19,090 nucleotides of DNA from Nitrososphaera sp. (GCA_025450475.1 JANWHJ010000074.1:1-19090); one strand, 5' to 3'. Counted from the stretch's first letter, positions 7,045 to 15,068 are shown. A program made the numbers and translations. Notes: generated by a model from the sequence alone, not told the origin.

Positions 7045-7740
7045 TCATGCGGTGAGAAGTTTTTTCACAGGAAGGGTCCTCAGTTTCTCATAGGCGGTTC
7101 TCATTCTATTGTACATCTCCGGCATTTTTGGTGGTAGCATTGGATATGCAAGATAAAAGTCCTCTGCCTCCCGCAGGTACCGTCTTACCTTGTCTTGGCC
7201 CGGAACGCGCCCGATAAATGCCATGTTGTTAAGCCTGTCTGCAAGCTTGATCGCCTTGACGTCGTATTCCGAGTCCCGCAAGATGTCGCAATATTCATGA
7301 AAACGTGTGAGCTGACGCTCGACGTCACTTGAGCCTGTGTAGTTATCGATTGCCTTGATCTTCAATTCTGTTGCAATGTCGCGGATCCTGCTTCCAAACC
7401 TGTATGCAAGGTATGCTTCAAAGCCATACGACTTGGACTCGTAAAGGTTGAGTATCCTATCGTCGTCTTCCATGACGTCATGGAGTATCGCCCCTGCGAT
7501 TTCAACGCTTGTTATATTGCGGTTGACAGAACGGTAATGCCTTACGACGTCCATTGTAACCGGCCACGTATGGGTTTCGAGGAACGGGGAGGTGCCGTCT
7601 TCGCGCATAAGACCTGAATGGACTTCCTCTGCGACTTCCATTGCGCCCTCTATGTAATCGTCTACCCGTACCTTGGATTCATTCTGGAGAAAAGCCAGAA
7701 AGTCTTCTTTACCTGTCCGATCTAAAGCGAGCTCGTCCAT
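7045..7740 (-). CDS. Stand-alone HD-domain hydrolase, SpoT/MESH1-like
   Basis: A metal-dependent phosphohydrolase related to the (p)ppGpp hydrolase domain of RelA/SpoT and to MESH1. Seen in 231 aa: a histidine in THTWPVTMDVVRHY (residues about 57-70), the HD pair and following acids in EIAGAILHDVMEDDD (about 79-93), and KLADRLNNMAF (about 164-174). These match the H...HD...ED...KxxDRxxN pattern of the SpoT hydrolase fold. There is no synthetase, TGS or ACT domain, and the protein ends soon after the HD fold, so only hydrolysis is expected. The substrate is unknown: MESH1-like enzymes act on (p)ppGpp or NADPH, but none is proven here. The start ATG 7740 is preceded by an AT-rich element. The stop lies 58 nt before the etfB start on the same strand, so co-transcription with the ETF genes is possible. 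Confidence 0.8.
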   Translation of the reverse strand: MDELALDRTGKEDFLAFLQNESKVRVDDYIEGAMEVAEEVHSGLMREDGTSPFLETHTWPVTMDVVRHYRSVNRNITSVEIAGAILHDVMEDDDRILNLYESKSYGFEAYLAYRFGSRIRDIATELKIKAIDNYTGSSDVERQLTRFHEYCDILRDSEYDVKAIKLADRLNNMAFIGRVPGQDKVRRYLREAEDFYLAYPMLPPKMPEMYNRMRTAYEKLRTLPVKKLLTA

Positions 7741-8010
7741 GTTACTCTAGAGCAGGGGTTGAACAAAAGCTCTTCGGTAAATATTTCACATGTTTGAAAG
7801 CATCATTAGTATCATGAATTGAGGAAGTTGCTCTGAACCAAAAACGAGTTTTTCCAGTAACCGGCCCTCATCTTGATCGGTAATGGTAGGCTAAACCATT
7901 GTATCGGTCAACGAAAGAGCGGTTTTCCAACGAGGTCCTGCACGATTAGAGATTATGAGTTTCCTCCTCTCCCAGTAACCATATATGCGCGTTTTGAAGA
8001 AGTCTTGTGC
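7741..8010. other. Divergent intergenic region between the HD gene and uvrB
   Basis: Contains promoters for both directions. An AT-rich TATA-like GTAAATATTTCAC (7777-7789) may serve the HD gene, and ATATATGC (7981-7988) serves uvrB. An inverted repeat AATGGT/ACCATT (7882-7887, 7895-7900) is flanked by a direct ATCGGT repeat (7876-7881, 7903-7908), and a 9-nt direct repeat CCAGTAACC occurs at 7854-7862 and 7972-7980. No RNA gene is seen. The uvrB frame stays open back to a TTG at 7873, but that stretch does not resemble the UvrB N-terminus. Confidence 0.5.
7981..7988 (+). promoter_or_regulatory. TATA box of the uvrBAC operon
   Basis: ATATATGC is centred 26-27 nt before the TTG at 8011. That is the spacing expected for a transcript starting at the start codon itself. 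This site is the main reason for choosing TTG 8011 as the uvrB start. Confidence 0.55.
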
Positions 8011-9990
8011 TTGCAAATAAACTCAAAGAGCTTTACTCTTGCAAGGGATGCCTTCCCGCCCAGTGGTGATCAGCCTGAGGCGATCAATAGGCTTGTCAGC
8101 GGAGTCAAGAAAGGCGGTCTGCAGACACTGCTCGGCGTAACTGGAAGTGGTAAGACTTTTACAATTGCAAATGTAATCGCAAGATCTAACAAGAACACGC
8201 TTGTGATTTCACATAACAAGACCCTTGCGGCACAATTGTATGCCGAGTTCAAAGAGTCCTTTCCGGAAAACAACGTCGGATACTTTGTAAGTTTCTACGA
8301 CTACTACCAGCCAGAAAGCTACATCCCGCAGACAGACACCTACATCGAGAAGGACACCGAAGTAAACGAGAAGATAGAAAGGATGAGGCTCGAAGCCACC
8401 GCCATGCTCATGTCTGGCGATCCCACGATAATCGTGTCGACCGTATCGTGCATCTATTCCCTTGGCTCACCTAAAGAGTGGGAAGAAAGCGCCATCACGC
8501 TTACGAAAGGAATGGCGATCGACCGCAAGATACTCATCCACAATCTTGTTGAGGCGCGCTACGAGCGAAACGACATGTCGCTCGTGCCGGGCAACTTTAG
8601 AGTCAAGGGCGACACCATAGACGTAATCCCCGGCTACTCTGACGATATTATACGCCTGTCGATGTTTGGAGACGAGATCGAGCAGATTAGCATTCATGAC
8701 CACGTCAGCATGAAAAAACTTCGCGATGCAAACGCGGTCAAGATATTCCCGGCAAAACATTACATCACTGACGACGACTCGCGCAACAGTGCGCTCGAAT
8801 CGATCAGGCGCGAGCTCGCGAACTGGCTGCCGACCCTGCCTTCCGAACTCGAAAGACAGAGGCTTTCTCAACGTACTAGATATGACTTGGAGATGATTGA
8901 ACAACTTGGTTACTGCTCAGGAATCGAAAATTATTCACGCCATCTGGACGGCAGGGCCCCTGGCCAACAGGCTTTTTGCTTGCTTGACTTTTTCGGCGAC
9001 GATTTTCTGCTGGTCATAGATGAATCGCACGTAACGCTGCCACAGCTGCATGGCATGTACAACGGCGACCATACTCGAAAAAAGATGCTCATCGACTATG
9101 GATTCCGTCTGCCAAGCGCTTACGACAACCGCCCCCTAAAATTCGAAGAGTTTGAGAAATACCTCAAGAATGTTGTTTTTGTTTCAGCTACCCCGGGGCA
9201 GTATGAGCTTAAGTCGAGCTGGCAGATCGCCGAACAGCTGGTTAGACCCACAGGGCTCATCGATCCCCAGATAGAGATTAAACCGACAAAGAACCAGATG
9301 GACGACCTGATAAACGAAATCAAAATCGGGGCAAAGAACAACCAGCGCACACTTGTAACTACCCTGACAAAGAGGATGGCAGAAGATCTTGCAGAGTTCT
9401 TGGCAAAGAACGAAGTGCGCGTTCGCTACCTACACTCGGAAATAGAGGGTTTAGAACGTACTGAATTGATCAGGCAGCTGCGCCTTGGCGAGTTTGACGC
9501 GCTGGTTGGCATCAACCTGCTCAGGGAAGGCCTCGACATACCCGAAGTTTCCCTGGTAGCGATCCTAGACGCCGACAAAGAAGGCTTTTTGCGGAACACT
9601 ACAAGCCTCATACAGACGTTTGGAAGGGCCGCGCGCAATCTCGACGGCAAGGTGATAATGTACTCCGACCGCTTGACTGAATCGATGAAGCAGGCAGTAG
9701 AAGAAACAGAACGCAGGCGCAAGAAGCAGATTGAATACAACAGAATGCATGGCATAACTCCAAAGACGATTGTCAAGACGATACCGGAGAGTGCCATAGA
9801 TGTCGGCGACGCAGGAGTGGAGACAAAATCGATGACTAGGCAAGACCTTGTGAAGCTTGCAGTTGAGACTGAGGCTACTATGAAGAGGTTTGCAGAAGAG
9901 TTAGAGTTTGAAAAGGCGATAATGTTTCGCGAAAAACTGAACAAGATAAAGAAGGCGCTCGGAGAACCGGTATTGGCGGAGGTGTCTTGA
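8011..9990 (+). CDS. uvrB: Excinuclease ABC subunit B (UvrB)
   Basis: The DNA-damage verification helicase of nucleotide excision repair: it is loaded by UvrA, then recruits UvrC for dual incision. Seen (659 aa from TTG 8011): SGDQPEAI; Walker A GVTGSGKT at about 42-49; the beta-hairpin region YYQPESYIPQTDTYIEKD; the DESH box in VIDESHVTLPQ; helicase motifs V and VI in REGLDIPEVSLVAILDADKEG and IQTFGRAARN; and a C-terminal UVR domain (EELEFEKAIMFREKLNKIKK). Length is normal for the family. The frame extends back to a TTG at 7873, but those 46 residues have no family counterpart. TTG 8011 sits 26-27 nt from a TATA box, suiting a leaderless start, and puts Walker A at the usual position. TTG 8005 is an alternative. 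The stop overlaps the uvrA ATG by one base. Confidence 0.95.
   Translation: MQINSKSFTLARDAFPPSGDQPEAINRLVSGVKKGGLQTLLGVTGSGKTFTIANVIARSNKNTLVISHNKTLAAQLYAEFKESFPENNVGYFVSFYDYYQPESYIPQTDTYIEKDTEVNEKIERMRLEATAMLMSGDPTIIVSTVSCIYSLGSPKEWEESAITLTKGMAIDRKILIHNLVEARYERNDMSLVPGNFRVKGDTIDVIPGYSDDIIRLSMFGDEIEQISIHDHVSMKKLRDANAVKIFPAKHYITDDDSRNSALESIRRELANWLPTLPSELERQRLSQRTRYDLEMIEQLGYCSGIENYSRHLDGRAPGQQAFCLLDFFGDDFLLVIDESHVTLPQLHGMYNGDHTRKKMLIDYGFRLPSAYDNRPLKFEEFEKYLKNVVFVSATPGQYELKSSWQIAEQLVRPTGLIDPQIEIKPTKNQMDDLINEIKIGAKNNQRTLVTTLTKRMAEDLAEFLAKNEVRVRYLHSEIEGLERTELIRQLRLGEFDALVGINLLREGLDIPEVSLVAILDADKEGFLRNTTSLIQTFGRAARNLDGKVIMYSDRLTESMKQAVEETERRRKKQIEYNRMHGITPKTIVKTIPESAIDVGDAGVETKSMTRQDLVKLAVETEATMKRFAEELEFEKAIMFREKLNKIKKALGEPVLAEVS
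9978..9984 (+). promoter_or_regulatory. Shine-Dalgarno site of uvrA
   Basis: GGAGGTG lies 5 nt before ATG 9990, inside the 3' end of uvrB. It complements the CACCTCC-type 3' end of archaeal 16S rRNA and fixes the uvrA start at ATG 9990 rather than the preceding in-frame TTG 9987. Confidence 0.8.
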
Positions 9991-12851
9991 TGCACGACAG
10001 GATAATCATCAGGGGCGCCAGACAGCACAACCTAAAGAATGTCAACGTAGAAATACCAAAGAACAAGCTAGTTGTGATCACAGGGCTGTCCGGCTCTGGC
10101 AAGTCGACCCTTGCGTTTGATACCATCTATGCTGAAGGGCAACGACGTTATGTCGAATCGCTGTCGGCATATGCAAGGCAGTTCCTGGAGTTAATGGACA
10201 AGCCCGACGTAGACTCGATTGACGGTCTGTCGCCGGCAATATCGATACAGCAAAAAACCACAAGCAAAAACCCGCGCTCGACTGTGGGGACAGTGACCGA
10301 AATTTACGATTACCTGCGCCTACTGTATGCACGGATTGGCATCCCGCACTGCCCAAAGTGTGGTAGGAAAATCGCGAGCCAGTCGGCTGACTCTATCACC
10401 GAGTCAGTGATCGAGGTTGCTCGGGGCAGAAGTGTCATGATCTTGGCCCCGGTAATCCAGTCAAAGAAAGGGACATACGAAAAGCTGTTCGACCAACTAA
10501 AACAGGATGGCTTTTCTAGGATTAGACTTGACGGCGAGATGACAAAGCTTGATGATGAAGAGGAAAAGCCGCAGTACCCGAGACTGAACAAGCAGAAAAA
10601 ACACACCATCGAAGTCATCGTCGACAGGCTAAAGCCGGTGCCGGAGGAAAAGAGCCGGATCTTTGATTCTATTCAATCCGCGCTAAAGGTGGGCAACGGC
10701 GTGGTTGTCGTTTCAATAGACGAGAAGGACACGATGTATTCGCAGAGAAACGCGTGTCCTCACTGCGGTATTTCGGTTGGCGACCTAGAGCCCCGGACTT
10801 TCTCGTTCAATTCGCCCTTCGGTGCGTGTAAAGAGTGCAACGGCCTTGGAATCAAGATCGAGTTTGACCCTGACCTGATAATACCCGACAAGGCAAAGAG
10901 CATACTGGAAGGAGCGATAAAACCGTGGACCGGCCATTTTGCAACGTTTAGGGCGGCGATGCTCCGCGACGTGGGAAGAAAGTTCGGGTTTGATCTTGCG
11001 ACACCTATAGCCCGAATGAAACATGATCAGCTAAGAGTAATAATGTACGGGACGGATGAGAACATCCATTACAAATACGAGTCGCGATACTCTGAGAGTC
11101 GTTGGGAATACAAAGGCACTTTTGAGGGCGTTATACCCAACCTCTACCGAATATACCGCGAGACGGAATCTGAGGCAAAGCGCGAGGATCTCATGCAGTT
11201 CATGCGTGAGCGCCCTTGCGAGCGGTGCAACGGCAAGAGGCTCCGCGATGAGGCCCTGGCAGTGAAAATACATGACAGCTCGATAATGCAGGTGTGTGAT
11301 ACTTCGATCGACGAGTGCTACAAATTCTTCCAGACGCTGGTGATGTCGGAAACAGAGCGCTACATTGCAAGGACGATCTTGAAGGAAATCATTTCAAGGC
11401 TGGAATTCCTCCGAAATGTTGGGCTCAACTACCTTACGCTCAACAGGATGACTGCAACTCTATCTGGCGGCGAATCGCAGCGGATTAGGCTTGCTACTCA
11501 GATAGGCTCGAACCTGACAGGAGTGCTTTACGTCCTTGACGAACCCACAATCGGCCTGCATCAACGTGACAACGCGCGGCTGATTGACACTCTGAAAAGA
11601 CTCCGCGACCTTGACAACACGCTCATCGTAGTCGAACACGACGAGGAGGTGATAAGAAATTCTGACTGGATCATTGACATTGGGCCCGGGGCTGGCATAC
11701 ACGGTGGCGCGATTGTTGCAAGCGGCCAGTTACAGGACATCCTGAGGAACCACGACTCAATCACCGGGGCATTCTTAAGGGGCGACCAATTGGTTGTTCA
11801 CCAGCATGAGCGACGCAAGCCCAGCAAGTGGCTGGCCGTGCACGGCGCATGTGAAAACAACCTAAAGTCAATAGATGTGTCCTTTCCACTAGGCTGCATG
11901 ACGGCAGTCACCGGCGTATCCGGCTCTGGCAAATCTACATTAGTCAACGATATTCTATTCAAGGCGCTTGCAGGGCACTTTTACGACGCAAAGGACCGGC
12001 CGGGTAAGCATGACAAAATATCCGGGCTGGATCAGATCGACAAAGTAATAGGCATTGACCAGTCGCCAATCGGCCGGACCCCGAGGTCAAATGCAGCCAC
12101 CTATGTAAACGCCTTCACCCCAATAAGAGAGTTGTTCGCAAAGACCCCCCAGGCGCGGGAAATGGGCTACAAAGCAGGGAGGTTCTCGTTCAATGTGTCC
12201 GATGGGCGATGCGAAGCGTGCGAAGGCGGAGGCGTCAAGAAGATAGAGATGCAGTTCCTGCCTGACGTCTATGTCACGTGCGACGAATGTAAGGGCAGAC
12301 GCTATAACTCGGAAACCCTTTTGATAAAGTACAAGGGTAAAACGGTTTCAGATGTGCTCGACATGACGATTGAAGAGGCGCTAGCATTCTTTTCCAACAT
12401 ACCCGCGATCTCGAAAAAGCTGCTGACCCTGAACGACGTGGGACTCGGATACCTGAGGCTGGGCCAGCCCGCGACGACCCTCTCGGGAGGTGAAGCACAG
12501 AGGATTAAGCTGGCAGCAGAGCTGTCAAAGCGTGACACCGGTAGAACCGTCTACATCCTTGATGAACCGACCACCGGGCTCCACTTTGCAGACGTGAGCA
12601 AGCTGTTGAACGTGCTTAAGAGACTCCTAGACCTCGGCAACACCATCGTTGTCATCGAGCATAACCTCGATGTCATTGCGTCGGCGGACTGGATTGTCGA
12701 CCTCGGACCGGAGGGTGGGGAAGGCGGTGGACGCATAGTGGCATCCGGCACCCCAGAGCAGGTGAGTGAGATCAAGAGCAGCTACACTGGCAAGTACCTC
12801 AAGCCAAAGCTGGCAATCGATCAGAAGCTATTGCAGAGGACAAAGCAATGA
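9990..12851 (+). CDS. uvrA: Excinuclease ABC subunit A (UvrA)
   Basis: The damage-sensing ATPase dimer of nucleotide excision repair, with two ABC-type nucleotide-binding modules. Seen in 953 aa: the first Walker A GLSGSGKST near residue 31, then AEGQRRYVESLSAYARQFL. The first zinc site is split by the UvrB-binding insertion: CPKCGRKI, then much later CPHCG and ACKECNGLG. The ABC signature LSGGESQRIRLA and Walker B VLYVLDEPTIGLHQRD follow. The second half has Walker A GVSGSGKST, a zinc finger CEACEGGG...CDECKGRRY, signature LSGGEAQRIKLA and Walker B ILDEPTTGLH. The zinc finger and both ATPase sites look intact, so the protein should be active. The ATG overlaps the uvrB stop by one base and the gene overlaps uvrC by 4 nt, giving coupled translation of uvrB-uvrA-uvrC. 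Confidence 0.96.
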   Translation: MHDRIIIRGARQHNLKNVNVEIPKNKLVVITGLSGSGKSTLAFDTIYAEGQRRYVESLSAYARQFLELMDKPDVDSIDGLSPAISIQQKTTSKNPRSTVGTVTEIYDYLRLLYARIGIPHCPKCGRKIASQSADSITESVIEVARGRSVMILAPVIQSKKGTYEKLFDQLKQDGFSRIRLDGEMTKLDDEEEKPQYPRLNKQKKHTIEVIVDRLKPVPEEKSRIFDSIQSALKVGNGVVVVSIDEKDTMYSQRNACPHCGISVGDLEPRTFSFNSPFGACKECNGLGIKIEFDPDLIIPDKAKSILEGAIKPWTGHFATFRAAMLRDVGRKFGFDLATPIARMKHDQLRVIMYGTDENIHYKYESRYSESRWEYKGTFEGVIPNLYRIYRETESEAKREDLMQFMRERPCERCNGKRLRDEALAVKIHDSSIMQVCDTSIDECYKFFQTLVMSETERYIARTILKEIISRLEFLRNVGLNYLTLNRMTATLSGGESQRIRLATQIGSNLTGVLYVLDEPTIGLHQRDNARLIDTLKRLRDLDNTLIVVEHDEEVIRNSDWIIDIGPGAGIHGGAIVASGQLQDILRNHDSITGAFLRGDQLVVHQHERRKPSKWLAVHGACENNLKSIDVSFPLGCMTAVTGVSGSGKSTLVNDILFKALAGHFYDAKDRPGKHDKISGLDQIDKVIGIDQSPIGRTPRSNAATYVNAFTPIRELFAKTPQAREMGYKAGRFSFNVSDGRCEACEGGGVKKIEMQFLPDVYVTCDECKGRRYNSETLLIKYKGKTVSDVLDMTIEEALAFFSNIPAISKKLLTLNDVGLGYLRLGQPATTLSGGEAQRIKLAAELSKRDTGRTVYILDEPTTGLHFADVSKLLNVLKRLLDLGNTIVVIEHNLDVIASADWIVDLGPEGGEGGGRIVASGTPEQVSEIKSSYTGKYLKPKLAIDQKLLQRTKQ

Positions 12852-14455
12852 CTGTAGTCCTGAAAGAAAAACGCATGCCCGACGAACCCGGCGTCTATCT
12901 GATGAAGGACGGCGGCGGTAAGATAATTTACATAGGCAAGGCAAAGAATCTGAAAAAGCGCGTCTCTTCTTATTTCACCAAGCACAACCCCGACATCGGA
13001 TGGAAGACCGGCAGGCTGGTCAGCAAAATAGAAGACATCGAATTCGTAGTCACCGACAACGAGATAGAGGCTTTCTTGCTCGAATCGAACCTTATCAAGC
13101 GCTACCGGCCGGCGTTCAACATTGAGCTGAAGGACCAGCAGCGATACACCTATCTAAAGCTAACCGACGAACCCTTTCCCCGTCTGCTTGTAGTCCGTCG
13201 CAACAGGAACGGCAAATTCCTGGGGCCGAAGGGTAAGGTGTACGGGCCGTTTGTGCGCGGGAGCTCCAAATTCTTGACAGTTGGACTCCTCCGCAAGCTC
13301 TTCAAGATAAGGGTATGTAATAGGATGCCCAAGGTGCCCTGCCTGCAGTATTTCATCAAAAACTGCGACGCTCCCTGCATCGCCAACGTGACGCGAGGCC
13401 ATTACATGACAAGCGTCCTCGCGCTGCAGGACATACTGGATGGCAAGAACAGCGTCGAAAAATTTGCCATGGAGATGCAGGCCGAAATGAAGCGAGCATC
13501 GGACGTTGGCGAGTACGAACGTGCAAAGGACATCCGCGACACTCTGTATCGGCTGAACAACCTGCGTGTCAAGCAAAAGATGGAAAAGGCGGTGAACAAG
13601 AACCCGGACGAAGAATACATCGGCATAATGAAGAACCGCAAGAAAGGAATGGCCCAACTGATGGCGCTTAGAAGGACGCGCGGAGTCATCAGCGACAGGA
13701 AGAAATTTGAATTTGAATTGGTAGGCGATAACTCGCTTTCCTCGTTCCTATTACAGTACTATTCCTCGATCCCCCTGATCCCGAGGTTCGTGTACGTCAA
13801 TGAAGACCCCGAAGACAGACGGGTTCTGGAAATGTCACTTGAAAAGATTGCGGGTCACAAGGTAAGCATCTTTAACGTGGAGCATGTCATTGCAAAGGAA
13901 AAACGCCAGCTGATGGACCTGATTTCCCGGAACCTTTCGATGTACATCGATAGGGGCTACGACCCGGCGGTAGTAGAACTGAAAACCGTGCTAAAGCTTG
14001 CCTCCATGCCGGAAGTAATTGATTGCTTTGACGTTTCAAACTTGGGGACTTCAATCGCAGTCGGTTCGTGCGTCCGATTTGCCAACAACAAACCGGACAA
14101 ATCGTTATACAGGAAATTCAAGGTCAAGACTGTCGCGGGGCAGAACGACTTTGCAATGATGGGGGAGCTCGTGCGCCGTAGGTATTCATCGCCCGGCCAG
14201 CTGCCAGATCTCATAGTAATAGACGGCGGGCGGGGCCAGCTTGCCGCAGCTGTTGCTTCGCTCCATGCTCTGGGCATTCACGACATACCTTGTATAGGCC
14301 TTGCAAAAGAAAACGAAGAGATCTATTCTCCCGGCTCGCACGAGCCGACCATTCTACCAAGGAGCAATGTCGGCCTCAAGATGCTTCAGCATGCCAGGGA
14401 CGAGGCACACAGGTTCGGCCTTGCGTACAACGTCAACCTGCGTAAGCTGCGCTAG
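12848..14455 (+). CDS. uvrC: Excinuclease ABC subunit C (UvrC), without C-terminal helix-hairpin-helix domain
   Basis: The nuclease that cuts on both sides of the lesion. Seen in 535 aa: an N-terminal GIY-YIG nuclease (GVY 15-17, YIG 28-30, R38, catalytic E79 in LLESNLIKRYRP) for the 3' cut; a four-cysteine cluster C157, C165, C173, C177 that fits the UvrC iron-sulfur site; a UVR domain near 218-240 for UvrB contact; and an RNase-H-like nuclease with D395 (FDVSN), D434 (QNDFAMM), D459 (VIDGG) and H521 (DEAHRF) for the 5' cut. The protein stops 14 residues after H521. The tandem helix-hairpin-helix DNA-binding domain found at the end of typical bacterial UvrC (about 600 aa) is absent. No frameshift continuing it is seen downstream. 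The ATG overlaps the uvrA stop by 4 nt, with GAGG 8 nt upstream. Confidence 0.95.
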   Translation: MTVVLKEKRMPDEPGVYLMKDGGGKIIYIGKAKNLKKRVSSYFTKHNPDIGWKTGRLVSKIEDIEFVVTDNEIEAFLLESNLIKRYRPAFNIELKDQQRYTYLKLTDEPFPRLLVVRRNRNGKFLGPKGKVYGPFVRGSSKFLTVGLLRKLFKIRVCNRMPKVPCLQYFIKNCDAPCIANVTRGHYMTSVLALQDILDGKNSVEKFAMEMQAEMKRASDVGEYERAKDIRDTLYRLNNLRVKQKMEKAVNKNPDEEYIGIMKNRKKGMAQLMALRRTRGVISDRKKFEFELVGDNSLSSFLLQYYSSIPLIPRFVYVNEDPEDRRVLEMSLEKIAGHKVSIFNVEHVIAKEKRQLMDLISRNLSMYIDRGYDPAVVELKTVLKLASMPEVIDCFDVSNLGTSIAVGSCVRFANNKPDKSLYRKFKVKTVAGQNDFAMMGELVRRRYSSPGQLPDLIVIDGGRGQLAAAVASLHALGIHDIPCIGLAKENEEIYSPGSHEPTILPRSNVGLKMLQHARDEAHRFGLAYNVNLRKLR

Positions 14456-14460
14456 CTATC

Positions 14461-14682
14461 CTATTCTACCTTGACACTTTCGTGACGCGTACCTTTCCGT
14501 ATTTCCTGTTCTGTTAGCTCGATGTACTTTGCCAGGGCTGTGTCGGCCGACTGCACAGTTATCTGCGCCACCCTTGCCAGCGAAACTGCGCTCATCAGTG
14601 CCATTTCAAGCGCAGCGCTTCCGAGGACAAATGGAGCTGCCAGTATTCCGGACGAAAGAAAGGAAGAGTTTTTTTCGCTCAT
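14461..14682 (-). CDS. Small hydrophobic hypothetical protein, 73 aa
   Basis: Not recognised. After a short polar start (MSEKNSS) comes a long Ala/Leu/Met/Val-rich stretch at about residues 8-38 (FLSSGILAAPFVLGSAALEM and beyond), broken by one Glu. A polar, charged tail ends ESVKVE. It could be one membrane helix or a helix that lies on a membrane or packs into an oligomer. The gene converges with uvrC, leaving only 5 nt between the two stops. ATG 14682 is preceded by an AT-rich CTTAAAGTTTAAG (14705-14717) at the distance expected for a leaderless archaeal promoter. The clean frame, the promoter and the tight packing support it being real; function is unknown. Confidence 0.6.
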   Translation of the reverse strand: MSEKNSSFLSSGILAAPFVLGSAALEMALMSAVSLARVAQITVQSADTALAKYIELTEQEIRKGTRHESVKVE

Positions 14683-14704
14683 GGGGTAATATTGCCCTGC
14701 AGGG

Positions 14705-14717
14705 TCTTAAACTTTAA
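14705..14717 (-). promoter_or_regulatory. TATA-like element of the 73-aa gene
   Basis: CTTAAAGTTTAAG on the minus strand is near-palindromic and AT-rich, centred about 28 nt before ATG 14682. Confidence 0.4.
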
Positions 14718-14825
14718 GCCGAACACCCGCTTGTCGGGCCACCTCGTGTTGGCCCTTTCTTACCCACCACAATAGTTGTCTCGGTGAATGTAACACAAAC
14801 CTCAACCTCCGTTTTGCTTGTGATT

Positions 14826-14997
14826 ATGGACTTGCTTGGTAAGAGATTTCAAAACAATGCGCGCAAAATAGCTGCAGTCAATGGAAACAAGATTTTCAAG
14901 TTGGTAACAAACCCAATCCAACCCACCTGTTTGCAAAATCTGCCGCAAGTGCGACAGAAAGGCATCTCACGGAGGTAAAGGCACATTCGGGTTGTAA
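14826..14997 (+). pseudogene. Probable frameshifted small Cys-rich (zinc-ribbon-like) gene
   Basis: Frame 1 runs from ATG 14826 as MDLLGKRFQNNARKIAAVNG and on through NKIFKLVTNP. In the next frame, after a stop at 14905-14907, the sequence reads NPPVCKICRKCDRKASHGGK and ends GTFGL at a TAA (14995-14997). The second part has a CxxCxxC motif and a protein-like composition, while the first frame becomes unremarkable at that same point. One single-base indel near 14910-14922 would join them into about 56 residues. Either the gene is decayed, or this is a sequencing error, or both halves are chance. No clear TATA box or Shine-Dalgarno site is seen. Confidence 0.3.
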
Positions 14998-15035
14998 AGC
15001 GAGATAGTAAAGTACACGAGCTGAATATGCAAACT

Positions 15036-15046
15036 AATAATAAATG
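15036..15046 (+). promoter_or_regulatory. TATA-like element of the alanine-dehydrogenase-family gene
   Basis: AATAATAAATG is centred about 28 nt before TTG 15069, consistent with a leaderless TTG start. No Shine-Dalgarno site is present. Confidence 0.4.
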
Positions 15047-15068
15047 AACCCACGGTAGTGTGGGGTAA

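Larger units (their letters stand above)
14683..15068. other. Intergenic region with promoters, hairpins and a probable gene remnant
   Basis: It holds the promoter of the 73-aa gene at its left end and the TATA-like element of the alanine-dehydrogenase-family gene at its right end (15036-15046). Between them are two mutually exclusive hairpins (14726-14755) and a frameshifted Cys-rich reading frame (14826-14997). I see no tRNA, CRISPR or insertion sequence here. Confidence 0.5.

Noticed and set aside
7860..7980. Possible tRNA or structured RNA upstream of uvrB
   Set aside because: Tried both strands; no set of acceptor, D, anticodon and T stems could be assembled.
9426..10028. 200-codon minus-strand ORF inside uvrB
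   Set aside because: Antisense shadow of uvrB; Ser/Arg-rich composition typical of a complementary frame, and the plus-strand gene is certain.
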